DNA from: an uncultured Bacilli bacterium
GTDB taxonomy: Bacteria; Bacillota_I; Bacilli_A; RF39; UBA660
Length of the DNA stretch: 38,504 nucleotides
Assembly (NCBI GenBank): GCA_934096405.1
Contig: CAKOLW010000012.1
Location: 1-38,504, forward strand
Reading direction: 5' to 3'
This document shows positions 32,080 to 38,504 of this stretch, piece after piece. A program made the translations under genes and the position numbers. The stretch's first letter is position 1; each line of letters starts with the position of its first letter. The notes below the pieces were generated by a model. It was not told the DNA's origin and ran no database searches. It saw only the letters and a program-made list of their open reading frames with translations.

Positions 32080-32088
32080 TAGTTTTTT
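32069..32088 (+). terminator. Weak terminator or attenuator after the LtaS-like gene
   Basis: A 5-bp stem (CTACT / AGTAG), 4-base loop, then six T, overlapping the stop codon and followed closely by the RBS of the next gene. Confidence 0.4.
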
Positions 32089-32105
32089 CTTTAGGAGGAA
32101 TTATT

Positions 32106-32594
32106 GTGACAAAAGAAAGTATATATGAATTTTTAAAAAATAAAAATATTTGGTATTTAGTGGAAGAACATAAATGTATTTATAATATGGATGAATTAAA
32201 AAATGTAGATTTAAAGTATCCAGAGTATGATGCTAAAAATGTTTTTCTAACTGATGATAAGAAAAGTAAATATTATTTGATAAGTTTAAAAGGTGATAAG
32301 AAAGTTGATATAAAAGAATTTAAAAATAAATATAATACTAGACATTTGAGTTTTGCTAAAGAAAATGATTTAAAAGAAATATTAGGAATAACTCCGGGAT
32401 CTGTTACATTACTTGGTGTGTTAAATGATAATGAAAGAAAAGTTAGTGTATATATTGATGAGTATTTTTTAAAAGGAAAAGGTATTATTGGAGTACATCC
32501 ACTTAAGAATGATGCAACTGTGTGGTTAAAAGCAAATGATTTAATTAAAATAATAAAAGAACATGGTAATGAAGTGAATATAATTAAAATATAA
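32106..32594 (+). CDS. ProX/YbaK-type aminoacyl-tRNA deacylase
   Basis: 162 residues starting at GTG, with AGGAGG 6-7 bases upstream. The pattern G-S-V-T-L-L-G-V-L-N-D, then G-V-H-P-L-K-N-D-A-T-V-W-L, is that of free-standing INS-superfamily editing domains of the PrdX/ProXp branch, which hydrolyse mischarged Ala-tRNA(Pro) or related products in the cytoplasm. A conserved Lys typical of the family is probably in one of the K-G-D-K-K or S-L-K-G segments. It lies between envelope genes without an evident link. The exact tRNA substrate cannot be told. Confidence 0.85.
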   Translation: MTKESIYEFLKNKNIWYLVEEHKCIYNMDELKNVDLKYPEYDAKNVFLTDDKKSKYYLISLKGDKKVDIKEFKNKYNTRHLSFAKENDLKEILGITPGSVTLLGVLNDNERKVSVYIDEYFLKGKGIIGVHPLKNDATVWLKANDLIKIIKEHGNEVNIIKI

Positions 32595-32605
32595 GGGAGT
32601 AAACT

Positions 32606-33490
32606 ATGATACTTAATGTAAGTGGTAGAACTGATGTAGTAGCATTCTATAGTGATTGGTTTATGAATAGATATAATGAAGGTTATGTAGATGTAAGAAA
32701 TCCATTTAATAAAGACTCAGTTAGTAGAATTTACTTTGATGATGTTGATTTAATATTATTTTGTACTAAAAATCCAATACCTATGTTAAATAAAATAAAT
32801 TTTATTAAAAAACCAATATTATTTCATGTTACAATAACACCATATAATAAAGATATTGAACCTAATGTTCCGAATAAAACTGAAATCATAAATGCAGTAA
32901 AAAAACTATCTAATATTATAGGAATAGATAACCTAAGTATTAGATATGATCCAATATTTTTAAGTGATAAATACAATATTGATTACCATATAAAAGCATT
33001 TGAAAGATTATGCAGTTTACTAAATGGTTATGTAAATAAAATAATTGTATCTTTTATAGATAATTATAAAAATGTAAGAAAGAATGAAAAAACTTTAAAT
33101 TTTAAGGAATTTACAGAAGAAGATTATAAATTAATAGGAGAAAACTTTAGTGAAATAGCTAGAAAATATAATATGACAGTACAAACTTGTTTTGAAGATA
33201 ATAATTTATGTGAATATGGTTTTATTAAAGGAGAATGTTTATCTCATGAGTTAGCTTATATTCTAACAGGAAAGAAATATAAAAATTGGAAAGCTAGAAA
33301 GGAACAAAAGTGCAATTGTGTAGAAATGGTTGATATAGGAGCTTATAATTCATGTAAACATTTTTGTAAATATTGTTATGCTAATTATGATGAAAGACAA
33401 GTATTAAATAATTTTAAAAATCATGATGATAATTCATCATTATTAATAGGCTATTTAAAAGAAACTGATATAATTAAAATTAGAAAATAG
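32606..33490 (+). CDS. DUF1848 family protein with C-terminal cysteine cluster
   Basis: 294 residues. It starts I-L-N-V-S-G-R-T-D-V-V-A-F-Y, with D-V-R-N-P-F-N and the segment F-C-T-K-N-P-x-P, all hallmarks of DUF1848. The C-terminus has the cysteine cluster C-N-C-V-E-M-V-D-I-G, N-S-C-K-H-F-C-K-Y-C-Y-A-N, likely binding an iron-sulfur cluster; relation to radical SAM/spore-photoproduct-lyase-like TIM barrels has been proposed as I recall it. Function is unproven. RBS AAGGGAG lies 6 bases before the ATG. The gene follows the ProX-type gene by 11 bases, so they are co-transcribed. Confidence 0.88.
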   Translation: MILNVSGRTDVVAFYSDWFMNRYNEGYVDVRNPFNKDSVSRIYFDDVDLILFCTKNPIPMLNKINFIKKPILFHVTITPYNKDIEPNVPNKTEIINAVKKLSNIIGIDNLSIRYDPIFLSDKYNIDYHIKAFERLCSLLNGYVNKIIVSFIDNYKNVRKNEKTLNFKEFTEEDYKLIGENFSEIARKYNMTVQTCFEDNNLCEYGFIKGECLSHELAYILTGKKYKNWKARKEQKCNCVEMVDIGAYNSCKHFCKYCYANYDERQVLNNFKNHDDNSSLLIGYLKETDIIKIRK

Positions 33491-33512
33491 TTGAATTTAA
33501 CCAACTTTTTTT
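33489..33512 (+). terminator. Terminator of the ProX-DUF1848 unit
   Basis: AGTTG / CAACT, 5 bp with an 8-base loop, followed by seven T. It starts in the stop codon. The short stem lowers confidence. Confidence 0.5.
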
Positions 33513-33564
33513 CTTTATACTAGTATAAATTATGTAAATGAATATAATTTAAAGAGTGGTGCTT

Positions 33565-34674
33565 ATGAATAAAAAAATATTAATTATGTATGCTACATAT
33601 GGTTCTGGACATAAAACGGTGGCTAATTATTTATATGAAAGTTTAAAATATAATTATAATGTTGAATTAATTGATATACTTGATTATAATAATATATTAG
33701 GTAAAATAAGTAAAAAACTATTTGAATTAAATTTTAAACATAATGGTAGTTTTATATTTAGTTTAATATATAAATTATTTAATCATAAATTAACTACATT
33801 ACCTTATAAACCAGTTACCAAAAGTGTAATTAATAATAAAAAATTAAAAGAAAAAGTAGTAGGTTTTAATCCTGATATAATTATAAATACTCATTTTTTT
33901 GGTACTACTATGTCTACTTTGTATAAAAATAAAAAACTAATAAATTCTAAGATAATAAGTATTATTACAGATTATGTATCTCATGAATTATGGGAAAAAG
34001 ATATAGATAATATAGATGCTTTGATAGTAAGTAATAAATTAGTTAAAGATTCTTTAGTTAAAAAGGGTATAAATAAAGATAAAATATATTCTTATGGTAT
34101 ACCTTTGTCTTATAATTTTACTAATGTTATAGATAAAAATTTAATTAAAAATAAATATAAAGTAAATAATGATAAAAAGATAATTCTTTTCTTTGCTGGA
34201 GGATCTATAGGAAGTGATTTTTCATATAATTATTTTAAAAAATTAGTTAAAAAGAATTTTGATGTTAATATAATATTTGTATGTGGTAAAAATGAAAAAT
34301 TAAAAGTTAGATGTGAAAAATTTATAGAGTTAAATAAATATGAAAATGTAAAGGTGTTGGGATTTTCTAATGAAGTAAATAATTTATTAAATATAAGTGA
34401 TTTTGTTATAACTAAACCTGGAGGAATAAGTATAACTGAGTGTTTGGAAATGAAAAAGCCTATGATTTTAATACCTGGTAATGGAGGACAAGAAATTTAT
34501 AATGCTTTATTTGTAACATTTAATGGATATGGAATGATTGCTAAAACTCCAGATAAATTAATTAAAGTAACTGATTTATATTTAAATAAATATGTATTGA
34601 AAAAGAAAATTAAAAAATTAAATAAATATAAAAGAAATAATTCTGTCAGAAAAATATTTGTGTTATTAAAATAG
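33565..34674 (+). CDS. MGDG synthase/UgtP-type diacylglycerol glycosyltransferase (GT28-like)
   Basis: 369 residues from ATG 33565, with AGAGTGG upstream; two in-frame GTGs at 33556 and 33559 belong to that RBS. The N-terminal M-Y-A-T-Y-G-S-G-H-K-T-V-A is the lipid-acceptor motif of MGDG-synthase/UgtP enzymes. A GT-B linker is followed by I-L-F-F-A-G-G-S-I-G and the nucleotide-sugar site I-T-K-P-G-G-I-S-I-T-E and P-G-N-G-G-Q-E. It would add glucose or galactose to diacylglycerol at the inner leaflet, giving the glycolipid that anchors LTA. This pairs logically with the LtaS-like protein encoded 1.5 kb upstream. Homology to MurG is distant. Which sugar is used is unknown. Confidence 0.9.
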   Translation: MNKKILIMYATYGSGHKTVANYLYESLKYNYNVELIDILDYNNILGKISKKLFELNFKHNGSFIFSLIYKLFNHKLTTLPYKPVTKSVINNKKLKEKVVGFNPDIIINTHFFGTTMSTLYKNKKLINSKIISIITDYVSHELWEKDIDNIDALIVSNKLVKDSLVKKGINKDKIYSYGIPLSYNFTNVIDKNLIKNKYKVNNDKKIILFFAGGSIGSDFSYNYFKKLVKKNFDVNIIFVCGKNEKLKVRCEKFIELNKYENVKVLGFSNEVNNLLNISDFVITKPGGISITECLEMKKPMILIPGNGGQEIYNALFVTFNGYGMIAKTPDKLIKVTDLYLNKYVLKKKIKKLNKYKRNNSVRKIFVLLK

Positions 34675-34688
34675 ATGACAATAAAAAA

Positions 34689-34718
34689 ATTACTAAAATT
34701 AATTAGTAATCTTTTTTA
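34689..34718. terminator. Bidirectional terminator between convergent glycosyltransferase genes
   Basis: ATTACTAA / TTAGTAAT, 8 bp with a 6-base loop, T-rich on the plus side and A-rich on the left, so it can serve both genes. The GT2 stop codon lies inside it. Confidence 0.75.
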
Positions 34719-36204
34719 TATCATCTATAGTAACTTTTGAATCATGTGGAATTGGTTTCCATTCTACTTTCATGAATAATGCTACATATGTACTATATCT
34801 ACCAATTATATCAAATGTAGGCCATGTAAGAATGTATAATACTTTTTTATAGAATGGTATAAATTTAATATTTTTATGTTCAACTATAAATAAGTATATT
34901 GCTACCCACATGTTTTTGAAGTACATTGCTATTCTATAAAGAATTCTAAACCATATATTTAATAATATACCAACTAAGAAGGCATTAATTCCTGGATTAA
35001 CAACTATTTTAATACTAAATAATTTTCTTAAAGCAGTTGCTAGATAATTACCACCAGCAAATAAATTAGTTGAAATTCCAACGTTATATGAATAACATGC
35101 TCCCATAAATACAATAACTAATAACCATCTTGCTAAGTTGAATACTACAAATGGAGTTAATTGCATTAATGTATCATAAGAAGCAAATCTATGTCTTATG
35201 TTTTCTACAATATTTAAAATAAAATCTTTAAATGTTTTACTTTTCTTTTTCTTATTGACTGATACTTCTCCCCATTTAGTTCTTACAAACCATTTTCCTA
35301 AGAAAACGTTAATAAATAAATAGGGACCTGATTCTACAAATGCTTGTAAATGACCTTTACTCCATCTAGTTCTTTGTCTTAAGGCAACTTTTAAACTAGT
35401 AGGTTGTTCATCATAAAACATTGCTGCATCATTGTAAGTAATTTGATAACCTTGGGCTACTGCATCAGCAGTTAAAGCCCTATCCTCAGTTAAACTTGTA
35501 TAATGCCAACCATTTTTAACTATATCATTAGTAAATAAAAATCCTGTTCCTTGAATATTAGTAGCTAATCTTAAAACACTTCTAGCACGATGGTTAGCTC
35601 TTATTGATCTAATCCAATGTAATGCATAAGTTGAACTTATCCAATTTTCATCAAAATTCTTAGTATTTCTATAAGAAGTAATTATTTTACAGCCTTCATC
35701 AAAAGCATCATTCATCCTACTAATATAATCTGTATTAAGTAAATTATCTGCATCAAATATAAAATATCCTTCAAAACTCATTCTTCCATAATCTTCTTCA
35801 ATCCTATCTAGTAAAAACTCTAGTGCAAACCCTTTAGTTCTATGTTCATTATCAAATCTTTCATAACATATCGCACCATGTTTTCTAGCAATTTCAGCTG
35901 TATTATCTGTACAATTATCTGCTACTACAAATGTAGTAATTAAATCACTCGGATAATCTTGCTTATTAATACTATCAAGTAAATTACCTATAACATTTTT
36001 TTCATTTCTTGCTGCGATTAAAATAGCATATTTATGTTTATTCTTAGCTTGCTTAAACTTTCTAGTAAAAAATAAGCCTATAATATAATAAGCATTTTTA
36101 TAAATAAGCATTATACCTAATATACTACCAATAATATTGTAAACATCTTTCCATTTAATATAGTGATTTCCTATACTTGTTAAAATATTTAAAAAATAAA
36201 ACAT
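34699..36204 (-). CDS. Membrane-bound GT2 family processive-type glycosyltransferase
   Basis: 501 residues. One N-terminal membrane segment (about 20-50) precedes a GT-A domain: I-L-I-A-A-R-N-E-K-N near 62-71, V-V-A-D-N-C-T-D-N-T, the D-A-D-N metal site near 150, T-E-D-R-A-L, and R-Q-R-T-R-W-S-K-G-H near 274-283. Several membrane helices follow. The D, DxD, TED, QxxRW pattern is that of cellulose/hyaluronan/poly-GlcNAc-type synthases, so it likely makes a cell-surface polysaccharide or transfers sugar to a lipid. No bcs or pga partners are nearby. AGGTGA lies 6 bases before the start on the minus strand. Product unknown. Confidence 0.9.
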   Translation of the reverse strand: MFYFLNILTSIGNHYIKWKDVYNIIGSILGIMLIYKNAYYIIGLFFTRKFKQAKNKHKYAILIAARNEKNVIGNLLDSINKQDYPSDLITTFVVADNCTDNTAEIARKHGAICYERFDNEHRTKGFALEFLLDRIEEDYGRMSFEGYFIFDADNLLNTDYISRMNDAFDEGCKIITSYRNTKNFDENWISSTYALHWIRSIRANHRARSVLRLATNIQGTGFLFTNDIVKNGWHYTSLTEDRALTADAVAQGYQITYNDAAMFYDEQPTSLKVALRQRTRWSKGHLQAFVESGPYLFINVFLGKWFVRTKWGEVSVNKKKKSKTFKDFILNIVENIRHRFASYDTLMQLTPFVVFNLARWLLVIVFMGACYSYNVGISTNLFAGGNYLATALRKLFSIKIVVNPGINAFLVGILLNIWFRILYRIAMYFKNMWVAIYLFIVEHKNIKFIPFYKKVLYILTWPTFDIIGRYSTYVALFMKVEWKPIPHDSKVTIDDIKKITN

Positions 36205-36227
36205 AATTCACCTCAAAACTTAATGAT

Positions 36228-36236
36228 ATTATATCA
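36228..36236 (-). promoter_or_regulatory. Extended -10 of the GT2 promoter
   Basis: On the minus strand TGA-TATAAT, an extended -10, 24 bp before the start. The -35 is poor. It lies inside the small palindrome ATGATA-TTA-TATCAT (36223-36237). Confidence 0.5.
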
Positions 36237-36304
36237 TGTTCATAATAAAAAAGATAGCGTATACATTTTCTTTACAATAAATTACACATAAAATATAAAA
36301 AGTG

Positions 36305-36313
36305 TGGTATAAT
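36305..36313 (+). promoter_or_regulatory. Extended -10 of the murG promoter
   Basis: TGG-TATAAT, an extended -10, 25 bp before the murG start. The nearest -35-like TTACAC (36282-36287) has a too-long 20-bp spacer. Confidence 0.55.
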
Positions 36314-36338
36314 TTTAGTAGATAATATGGGAGGCATT

Positions 36339-37400
36339 ATGAGAGTAATATTAACTGCTGGGGGAACAGGTGGGCATATATATCCAGCACTTGGGGTTTG
36401 TGATAAATTAAAAGAAGATAAAAATAATGAAATTTTATATATAGGTACTAAAAATAGAATGGAAAGTGAGATAGTTCCTAAACTTGGTATAAACTATAAA
36501 GGTATTGAAATCTATGGGTTATCTAAAACTAATATAATTAGAGATATTAAAAATATTGGATGTATAATTTCTTCATATAATAAATGTAAAAAAATAATAA
36601 AAGAATTTAAACCTGATTATGTTATTGGCTTTGGTGGCTATGTAACTTTACCAGTAATACTTTCAGCACATAAACTTGGTATTAAAACTGCTATACATGA
36701 ACAAAATCAAATACCAGGTAAAACAAATAAAATATTAAGTAAATATGCTGATATAACATTTACTTCTTTTGAAGATAAAAATAATAGTTTTAAAAATAAA
36801 GTTATTTTAAGTGGTAATCCTTGTGGAGAAAAAGCAGTTAATATAAAAAAAGAAGATAAAACTAAACTTGGTTTTTCTAAATATAAAAAGTTAATTCTTA
36901 TAGTTATGGGAAGTTTAGGTAGTGAGACTATTAATGAAAAGATGAAAGATTTTTTAATTAATTATAATAGTGATGTTAATGAGATACTTTATATAACTGG
37001 TAAATCTAATTATGATGACTATAAAGATTTAAAAGTTAAATCTTGTGTTAAAATAATACCTTATTATGATAATTTAAGTGCTTTAATGAAAAGTACAGAT
37101 TTAGTTATTTCTAGGGCTGGTGCTTCTACTATAAGTGAATTATTAAATTTAAATATACCTTCTATATTAATACCTAGTCCTTATGTTGCGAATAATCATC
37201 AATATTATAATGCGTTAGATTTAAAAGAGAAAGGTGTTAGTATTATGATTGAACAAAGAGACTTGAATACAGAAACACTTCGTAAAGCTATAGAAGAATG
37301 TTTTAAAAATGAAGTAGAAATGAAAAATAAATTGAATAGTTTACCTAAATTAAAGGCTAGTACTATTATAGTTAATGAAATGGAGAAAATTGTAAAATGA
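36339..37400 (+). CDS. murG: UDP-GlcNAc:lipid I N-acetylglucosaminyltransferase
   Basis: 353 residues from ATG 36339; the GGGAGG at 36329-36334 rules out the in-frame ATG at 36327. The N-terminal T-A-G-G-T-G-G-H-I-Y-P-A and F-G-G-Y-V-T-L-P-V are MurG signatures, as are H-E-Q-N-Q-I-P-G-K-T-N and S-R-A-G-A-S-T-I-S-E-L in the donor-binding half. It adds GlcNAc to lipid I to give lipid II on the inner face of the membrane, the step after MraY and before the SEDS/PBP pair encoded upstream. It ends with TGA in an ATGA overlap with the next gene. It is separated from the mraY-spoVE region by 6.4 kb, unlike in B. subtilis, where spoVE and murG are adjacent. Confidence 0.97.
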   Translation: MRVILTAGGTGGHIYPALGVCDKLKEDKNNEILYIGTKNRMESEIVPKLGINYKGIEIYGLSKTNIIRDIKNIGCIISSYNKCKKIIKEFKPDYVIGFGGYVTLPVILSAHKLGIKTAIHEQNQIPGKTNKILSKYADITFTSFEDKNNSFKNKVILSGNPCGEKAVNIKKEDKTKLGFSKYKKLILIVMGSLGSETINEKMKDFLINYNSDVNEILYITGKSNYDDYKDLKVKSCVKIIPYYDNLSALMKSTDLVISRAGASTISELLNLNIPSILIPSPYVANNHQYYNALDLKEKGVSIMIEQRDLNTETLRKAIEECFKNEVEMKNKLNSLPKLKASTIIVNEMEKIVK

Positions 37401-38392
37401 GTTTGTTAGAATTTTTAGAAGAAAATTATGAATTATTTAGTAAATTTGATGGAAAGTTAGGTAGTTTTGTTTTTCCTAGTGATATAACAGAAGTATTTGA
37501 AATATTAATGAGAAGAGCTAATTCTTTCTATATGCGCAAGTGCAAAGATTTTCATTTAAATTCTAAAGATATATTTGATTATAGAGTTAAAAAAGATGAT
37601 ATGGGTAATTGTTATTTAGAAGTAACTGGGGCTGATAGGAAAACTAAAGTTTTAATAATTAAAGATGGTATATATAAACATCAATATTATAATGAAGTTG
37701 TTGGTACTGGTTTTTCTGAAAGTTCTCTTATAAAGATTTTAGATTTATATCAGAGAGAAAAACTTAAATTAGCTAATATATCAAAAAGGTTTTTAAGAGA
37801 TGATGTGCTACCAGTAGATTTAGTAACTGAATTTGATGCTGAAAATTTAAAGAAGTATTATCAATATTTAGATAAACTTTATAATAATATGAAAGAGACA
37901 ACTATAAGATTTGAAGCACCTGTTAATACTGGAGTACCACATAGTGAACCTACTAAATCTAGTAAAGAAAGAGTTAATGATGTTATAGATTATGAAGTAA
38001 GAAAACAGGCTTTAATAAATTATAAACCTATTTCTATAATTCATTCAATAAGTAATAATGGGACTATTTATTATGATGGTTATGTTTATGAAATAAATGG
38101 ACATATAGTGACTATTAATGAACCTATAAATGGAACAAGTTATACTATGTTTTTAGATTTTGGACCTAAAGAATATGTTACTAGTGATATGTTAGAAGCT
38201 AATATGAGAGCTATTATGGAAAGCAAAGAGAGTGTTTTAGTTAGTGATGACGCAATTATAAGAAAATCTCATACTGACATGAATTCTTTTTTAAGAAATC
38301 TTAATACTTTCTTTGTAGGAGATAAAAGTAATTATAAATTTTCTGTAGATCTAGAAAAAGCACAAGAAGTTTATGGAAATCACTCTAGGTAG
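37397..38392 (+). CDS. Unknown protein translationally coupled to murG
   Basis: 331 residues, no signal peptide or membrane helix. The ATG overlaps the murG stop (ATGA), so the two are translated together. The first ~140 residues look alpha/beta (S-L-L-E-F-L-E-E-N-Y-E-L-F). A basic, polar linker around 180-210 (E-P-T-K-S-S-K-E-R) leads to a beta-rich part with N-G-T-I-Y-Y-D-G-Y-V-Y-E and then a helical end. I recognise no domain or catalytic motif. Coupling with murG suggests a cytoplasmic role tied to wall synthesis, which is inference only. Confidence 0.8.
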   Translation: MSLLEFLEENYELFSKFDGKLGSFVFPSDITEVFEILMRRANSFYMRKCKDFHLNSKDIFDYRVKKDDMGNCYLEVTGADRKTKVLIIKDGIYKHQYYNEVVGTGFSESSLIKILDLYQREKLKLANISKRFLRDDVLPVDLVTEFDAENLKKYYQYLDKLYNNMKETTIRFEAPVNTGVPHSEPTKSSKERVNDVIDYEVRKQALINYKPISIIHSISNNGTIYYDGYVYEINGHIVTINEPINGTSYTMFLDFGPKEYVTSDMLEANMRAIMESKESVLVSDDAIIRKSHTDMNSFLRNLNTFFVGDKSNYKFSVDLEKAQEVYGNHSR

Positions 38393-38453
38393 TTGAAATG
38401 ATTTGGAATATTTGGTAAAATAAAAATGTAAAAAGTAGAAGGAGTACAAAACT

Positions 38454-38504
38454 ATGGAAAGAATAATTCTCTTTGAATTAAGTACCAAACTTGGTACGAA
38501 TTTC
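38454..38504 (+). CDS. Start of a further gene (3' partial)
   Basis: An ATG 8 bases after AGAAGGAG opens 17 codons (M-E-R-I-I-L-F-E-L-S-T-K-L-G-T-N-F) running off the window. Too short to identify. A 7-2-7 palindrome (GTACCAA-AC-TTGGTAC, 38482-38497) lies within these codons. Confidence 0.55.
   Translation, partial: MERIILFELSTKLGTNF

Noticed and set aside
36223..36237. Operator at the GT2 promoter (ATGATA-TTA-TATCAT)
   Set aside because: A 6-bp-arm palindrome made only of a -10-like AT sequence is expected by chance here, and it has no second copy in the window that I noticed.
29957..37400. Mycoplasma-type genetic code (TGA = Trp)
   Set aside because: The ftsW-type gene and murG end at TGA at the expected family length, and all conserved tryptophans seen are TGG.

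Overview
The window is very AT-rich (Thr, Lys, Asn, Ile and Ser codons end almost always in A or T) and reads as the chromosome of a Gram-positive, endospore-forming member of the Bacilli. spoIIGA, sigE, sigG and a YlmC/YmxH-type gene lie in the Firmicutes sporulation order, together with a SpoVD-type PBP, mraY, a SpoVE/FtsW gene, murG, lexA, mutS and LTA-type envelope genes. TGA is a real stop (ends of murG and the ftsW-type gene), so this is not a code-4 Mollicute. An uncultured gut lineage near Erysipelotrichales/RF39 is my inference from gene content and base composition. No rRNA, tRNA, CRISPR array or insertion sequence was seen.

Layout. 1-7.6 kb: three large secreted proteins of one modular family, interleaved with yneF and mutS. 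7.7-15.3 kb: an unknown gene, then spoIIGA-sigE, two more members of the surface family, then sigG and ylmC/ymxH. 15.3-17.8 kb: a fic-lspA-rluD operon whose promoter-proximal palindrome recurs inside fic. 17.8-20.4 kb: tspO, a rhomboid protease, lexA, and a divergent 51-residue membrane peptide facing lexA across a palindrome. 20.5-23.0 kb: transketolase and a lipoprotein. 23.0-25.45 kb: an AAA/DUF4143 ATPase and a decayed second copy, bracketed by an exact 24-nt direct repeat. 25.5-30 kb: spoVD-mraY-small membrane protein-spoVE/ftsW. 30.1-38.5 kb: LtaS-like sulfatase, ProX-type deacylase, DUF1848 protein, UgtP/MGDG-type glycosyltransferase, a membrane GT2, murG, an unknown gene, and the start of one more gene.

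How the genes work together. Peptidoglycan precursor and polymerisation genes (mraY, murG, SpoVD-type PBP, SpoVE/FtsW) and the glycolipid/polyanion genes (GT28-like, LtaS-like, GT2) form an envelope neighbourhood. SpoIIGA activates pro-SigE in the mother cell and SigG acts in the forespore. The five surface proteins share a C-terminal domain that looks like a C-type-lectin/DUF6273-like fold with a hypervariable stretch between a WW-x-x-(S/T)-P motif and a terminal R-P-V motif. Two of them sit between sigE and sigG, and the sigG ribosome binding site lies inside a 15-bp hairpin that closes that insertion. These points, the fic palindromes and the lexA divergent unit are the most interesting parts of the window. 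All family names are from recognition of motifs; no database search was possible.
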